A stretch of DNA of 64,000 nucleotides from Heloderma charlesbogerti. Taxonomy: Eukaryota; Chordata; Lepidosauria; Squamata; Helodermatidae. Under the pieces are notes generated by a model. That model ran no database searches, was not told the origin of the DNA, and was given only the letters and a program-made list of their open reading frames with translations. Where the stretch lies: the NCBI GenBank assembly GCA_026122225.1, contig JANEZZ010000303.1, positions 689,501 to 753,500 on the forward strand, in the 5' to 3' direction. The first letter of the stretch is position 1; every line of letters begins with the position of its first letter. Positions 63,545 through 64,000 of this stretch are shown here, in pieces. The position numbers and the translations under genes were made by a program.

Positions 63545-64000
63545 GTATGTTTCAAATATTTCATTGTGTATCTGAAAAATATCTTGCCAAAGATGTAAGC
63601 TTTCTCCACCACTATTCTTGCACTGAGCTTCTTTTTAGCTTTTCTCCTGAAGAAATGAATATATACACAGACTAGTAAGAGTTGGAGAATTTGCACTTTG
63701 GAAAATGGACTTAAGCAAAGGACATAACACCGCAACAGATTTTATATTAGTACCAATATTGGCACTCTCCTTTCTACACTATTTTAATGACATATGTATT
63801 TAAGATATTTGTACCCTAAGGCAATATAATGTGGAAATGGTTATCTGAACTCTTCTGTTCGTCTAACAGTTCTGTATTGCATGACTGATTTTATCAGCTT
63901 GTTTCCAAGTAATTGTTTACATAGGGCCAAACTATAGGTCCAGATTGCTTGAACATAAGAAGCTGCCTTATGCTGAATCAGATCATTGGTCCATCTCAGC
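63545..64000 (+). other. CCDC39: CCDC39 intron 3, partial
   Basis: Begins GTATGT and runs off the window. AT-rich, no exon seen. Its last 50 bases start an antisense tRNA-derived SINE. Confidence 0.85.
63951..64000 (-). mobile_element. tRNA-derived SINE, 3' end, runs off the window
   Basis: AACATAAGAAGCTGCCTTAT, GCTGAATCAGATCATTGGTC and CATCTCAGC is the reverse complement of the end of the SINE at 32612-32790. Confidence 0.8.

Overview
The window is vertebrate nuclear DNA, most likely from a squamate reptile (a lizard). It is mostly AT-rich intergenic sequence. It carries the usual squamate repeat mix: BovB/RTE, CR1 and L2 LINEs, a Penelope-like element, a tRNA-headed SINE with a BovB-like 3' end, MIR-like SINEs, a solo LTR and many palindromic MITEs. 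The species cannot be fixed from sequence alone. There are no bacterial genes, operons or CRISPR arrays.

Only one host protein-coding gene is visible. It is the 5' end of CCDC39 on the + strand at the right edge: exon 1 at 59732-59851, exon 2 at 61846-61965, exon 3 at 63398-63544. CCDC39 is the coiled-coil axonemal ruler protein of motile cilia. Exon lengths (40, 40 and 49 codons, all phase 0) and residues agree with vertebrate CCDC39 as I know it. Exon 1 lies in a CpG island (about 59216-60085) with an RFX X-box-like site 66-79 bases upstream of the start codon. In human, the 5' end of CCDC39 faces FXR1 (3q26.33), so the 59 kb to the left is probably the orthologous intergenic interval. I see no other exon there.

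Layout: 1-3055 is a decayed LINE split by a CR1 insertion. 3060-9165 holds SINE, L2, BovB and CR1 fragments and two hAT-type MITEs. 9166-9723 is a solo LTR with a perfect 5-base target duplication. 11162-11960 is a young 5'-truncated BovB. 12945-24480 holds MITEs, L2, SINEs and a Penelope-like element broken by L2. 24658-27062 is an antisense CR1 that keeps ORF1 (SGNH esterase) but has lost its endonuclease. 27770-33052 holds CR1, L2, BovB and SINE fragments. 33053-36268 is a full-length BovB with an uninterrupted 1045-codon frame and a 13-base target duplication. 36300-39135 is mostly low-repeat sequence. 39750-41236 is the 5' part of another CR1. 41222-58332 is dominated by fold-back elements and MITEs.

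The most notable items are the intact BovB and the CCDC39 promoter and first intron, which has an apparent GC-AG donor. I did not find a new biological system. Family names rest on recognition of motifs and translated sequence without a database search. Repeat borders are approximate unless a target-site duplication is given.
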